DNA from: Erythroxylum novogranatense
Lineage: Eukaryota > Streptophyta > Magnoliopsida > Malpighiales > Erythroxylaceae
DNA: 64,000 nt
Assembly (NCBI GenBank): GCA_029891385.1
Contig: CM057229.1
Location: 5,365,001 to 5,429,000, forward strand
Direction of reading: 5' to 3'
Under the pieces are notes generated by a model. It was not told where the DNA came from, did no database searches, and saw nothing but the letters and a program-made list of their open reading frames with translations. Of the stretch, positions 63,585 to 64,000 are shown piece after piece; position 1 is the stretch's first letter; each line of letters opens with the position of its first letter. Both the position numbers and the translations under genes were made by a program.

Positions 63585-64000
63585 TTGTCAAATTAAGCCA
63601 AATTTGAAAAAATCGACCTCAAATATGGAACCAGGACGTTAACATTTGGCAAAAAAGATATCTTCTAAATTTTCACCACGGGATCGGAATAATGTCGCCA
63701 GACCTCACCAGAATAGTACTGCGGGATTCGATAAATAGTACCTCGTCGGACCTCACTTGAATAGCATCACGGGATCCGATAAATAGTAACTGAATAGTGT
63801 CGTAGGACACAGTTACTATTGCTGCACAGTGCATCACCTTGCAAATTAATTAAAACAACGTAAACGCACTATTTAGCACTATTTATCACCTTTTCTGTTT
63901 TACGTCAACTTTGTGATCGGAGCACGCCAAAAAATTCGTTGTAATTTTCTCTTCCCGATGATGTGCTTCTTTTCAAAAAATACCTCCGATGAAAAACTAA
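63585..64000 (-). repeat. 5' untranslated region of the third copia element with short repeats
   Basis: GATCGGAATAATGTCGCCAG, GGACCTCACTTGAATAG and GGGATCCGATAAATAGTA type words repeat two to three times at about 63678-63790. The LTR of this element would lie to the right; no PBS was identified before the window ends. Confidence 0.45.

Overview
This is a gene-poor, transposon-dense stretch of plant nuclear DNA, almost certainly from a flowering plant. It holds a complete Ty1/copia retrotransposon whose primer-binding site matches plant initiator tRNA-Met, a plant-type Rep/helicase Helitron, debris of a Caulimoviridae-type pararetrovirus, a Harbinger-type MITE and one small plant EF-hand gene. 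The species cannot be named from the sequence.

Layout. 1-2190: rearranged pararetrovirus debris (a dUTPase-like fragment and coat-protein pieces on both strands). 2190-5390: microsatellites, (CTA)n then (AAT/ATT)n, with a few GC-rich islands. 4173-17604 and 17705-31065 are the same ~13.4 kb sequence, one copy on each side of a 100-N gap. Both copies touch the gap, so this is best read as an unmerged contig overlap rather than a biological duplication. Each copy holds AT-rich DNA, purine-rich arrays built on GCAGACG, and two truncated Sirevirus-like units made of LTR piece, RNase H tail, long envelope-like ORF, polypurine tract and LTR. 31060-33620 holds a third, diverged unit of this kind.

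34554-51165 is a degenerate Helitron on the minus strand (Rep HUH endonuclease, PIF1-type helicase, RPA-like exons). It is split by a complete 9,472-bp Sirevirus-like copia element at 36230-45701 with a 5-bp target-site duplication (AGAAT), two LTRs, PBS, PPT, decayed gag-pol and a third ORF. 51870-57340 is a mosaic of LTR-derived repeats, ~0.4 and ~0.83 kb duplications and fragments of a Helitron Rep gene. 58759-59712 is a Harbinger-type MITE. 59866-60193 (minus) is a two-EF-hand calcium-binding gene with a TATA box and one frameshifting base. 61460-63900 holds the 5' end of one copia element on the plus strand abutting the gag of another on the minus strand.

The only probable host gene is the EF-hand protein; the rest is mobile-element material at different stages of decay. 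The points most worth following are: the false duplication; a systematic interchange of CAGACG and CATTTAA-type words in repeats, which looks like a base-calling or consensus problem; a family of retroelement derivatives that kept the envelope-like ORF and lost gag through reverse transcriptase; and amplification of Helitron Rep-gene fragments.
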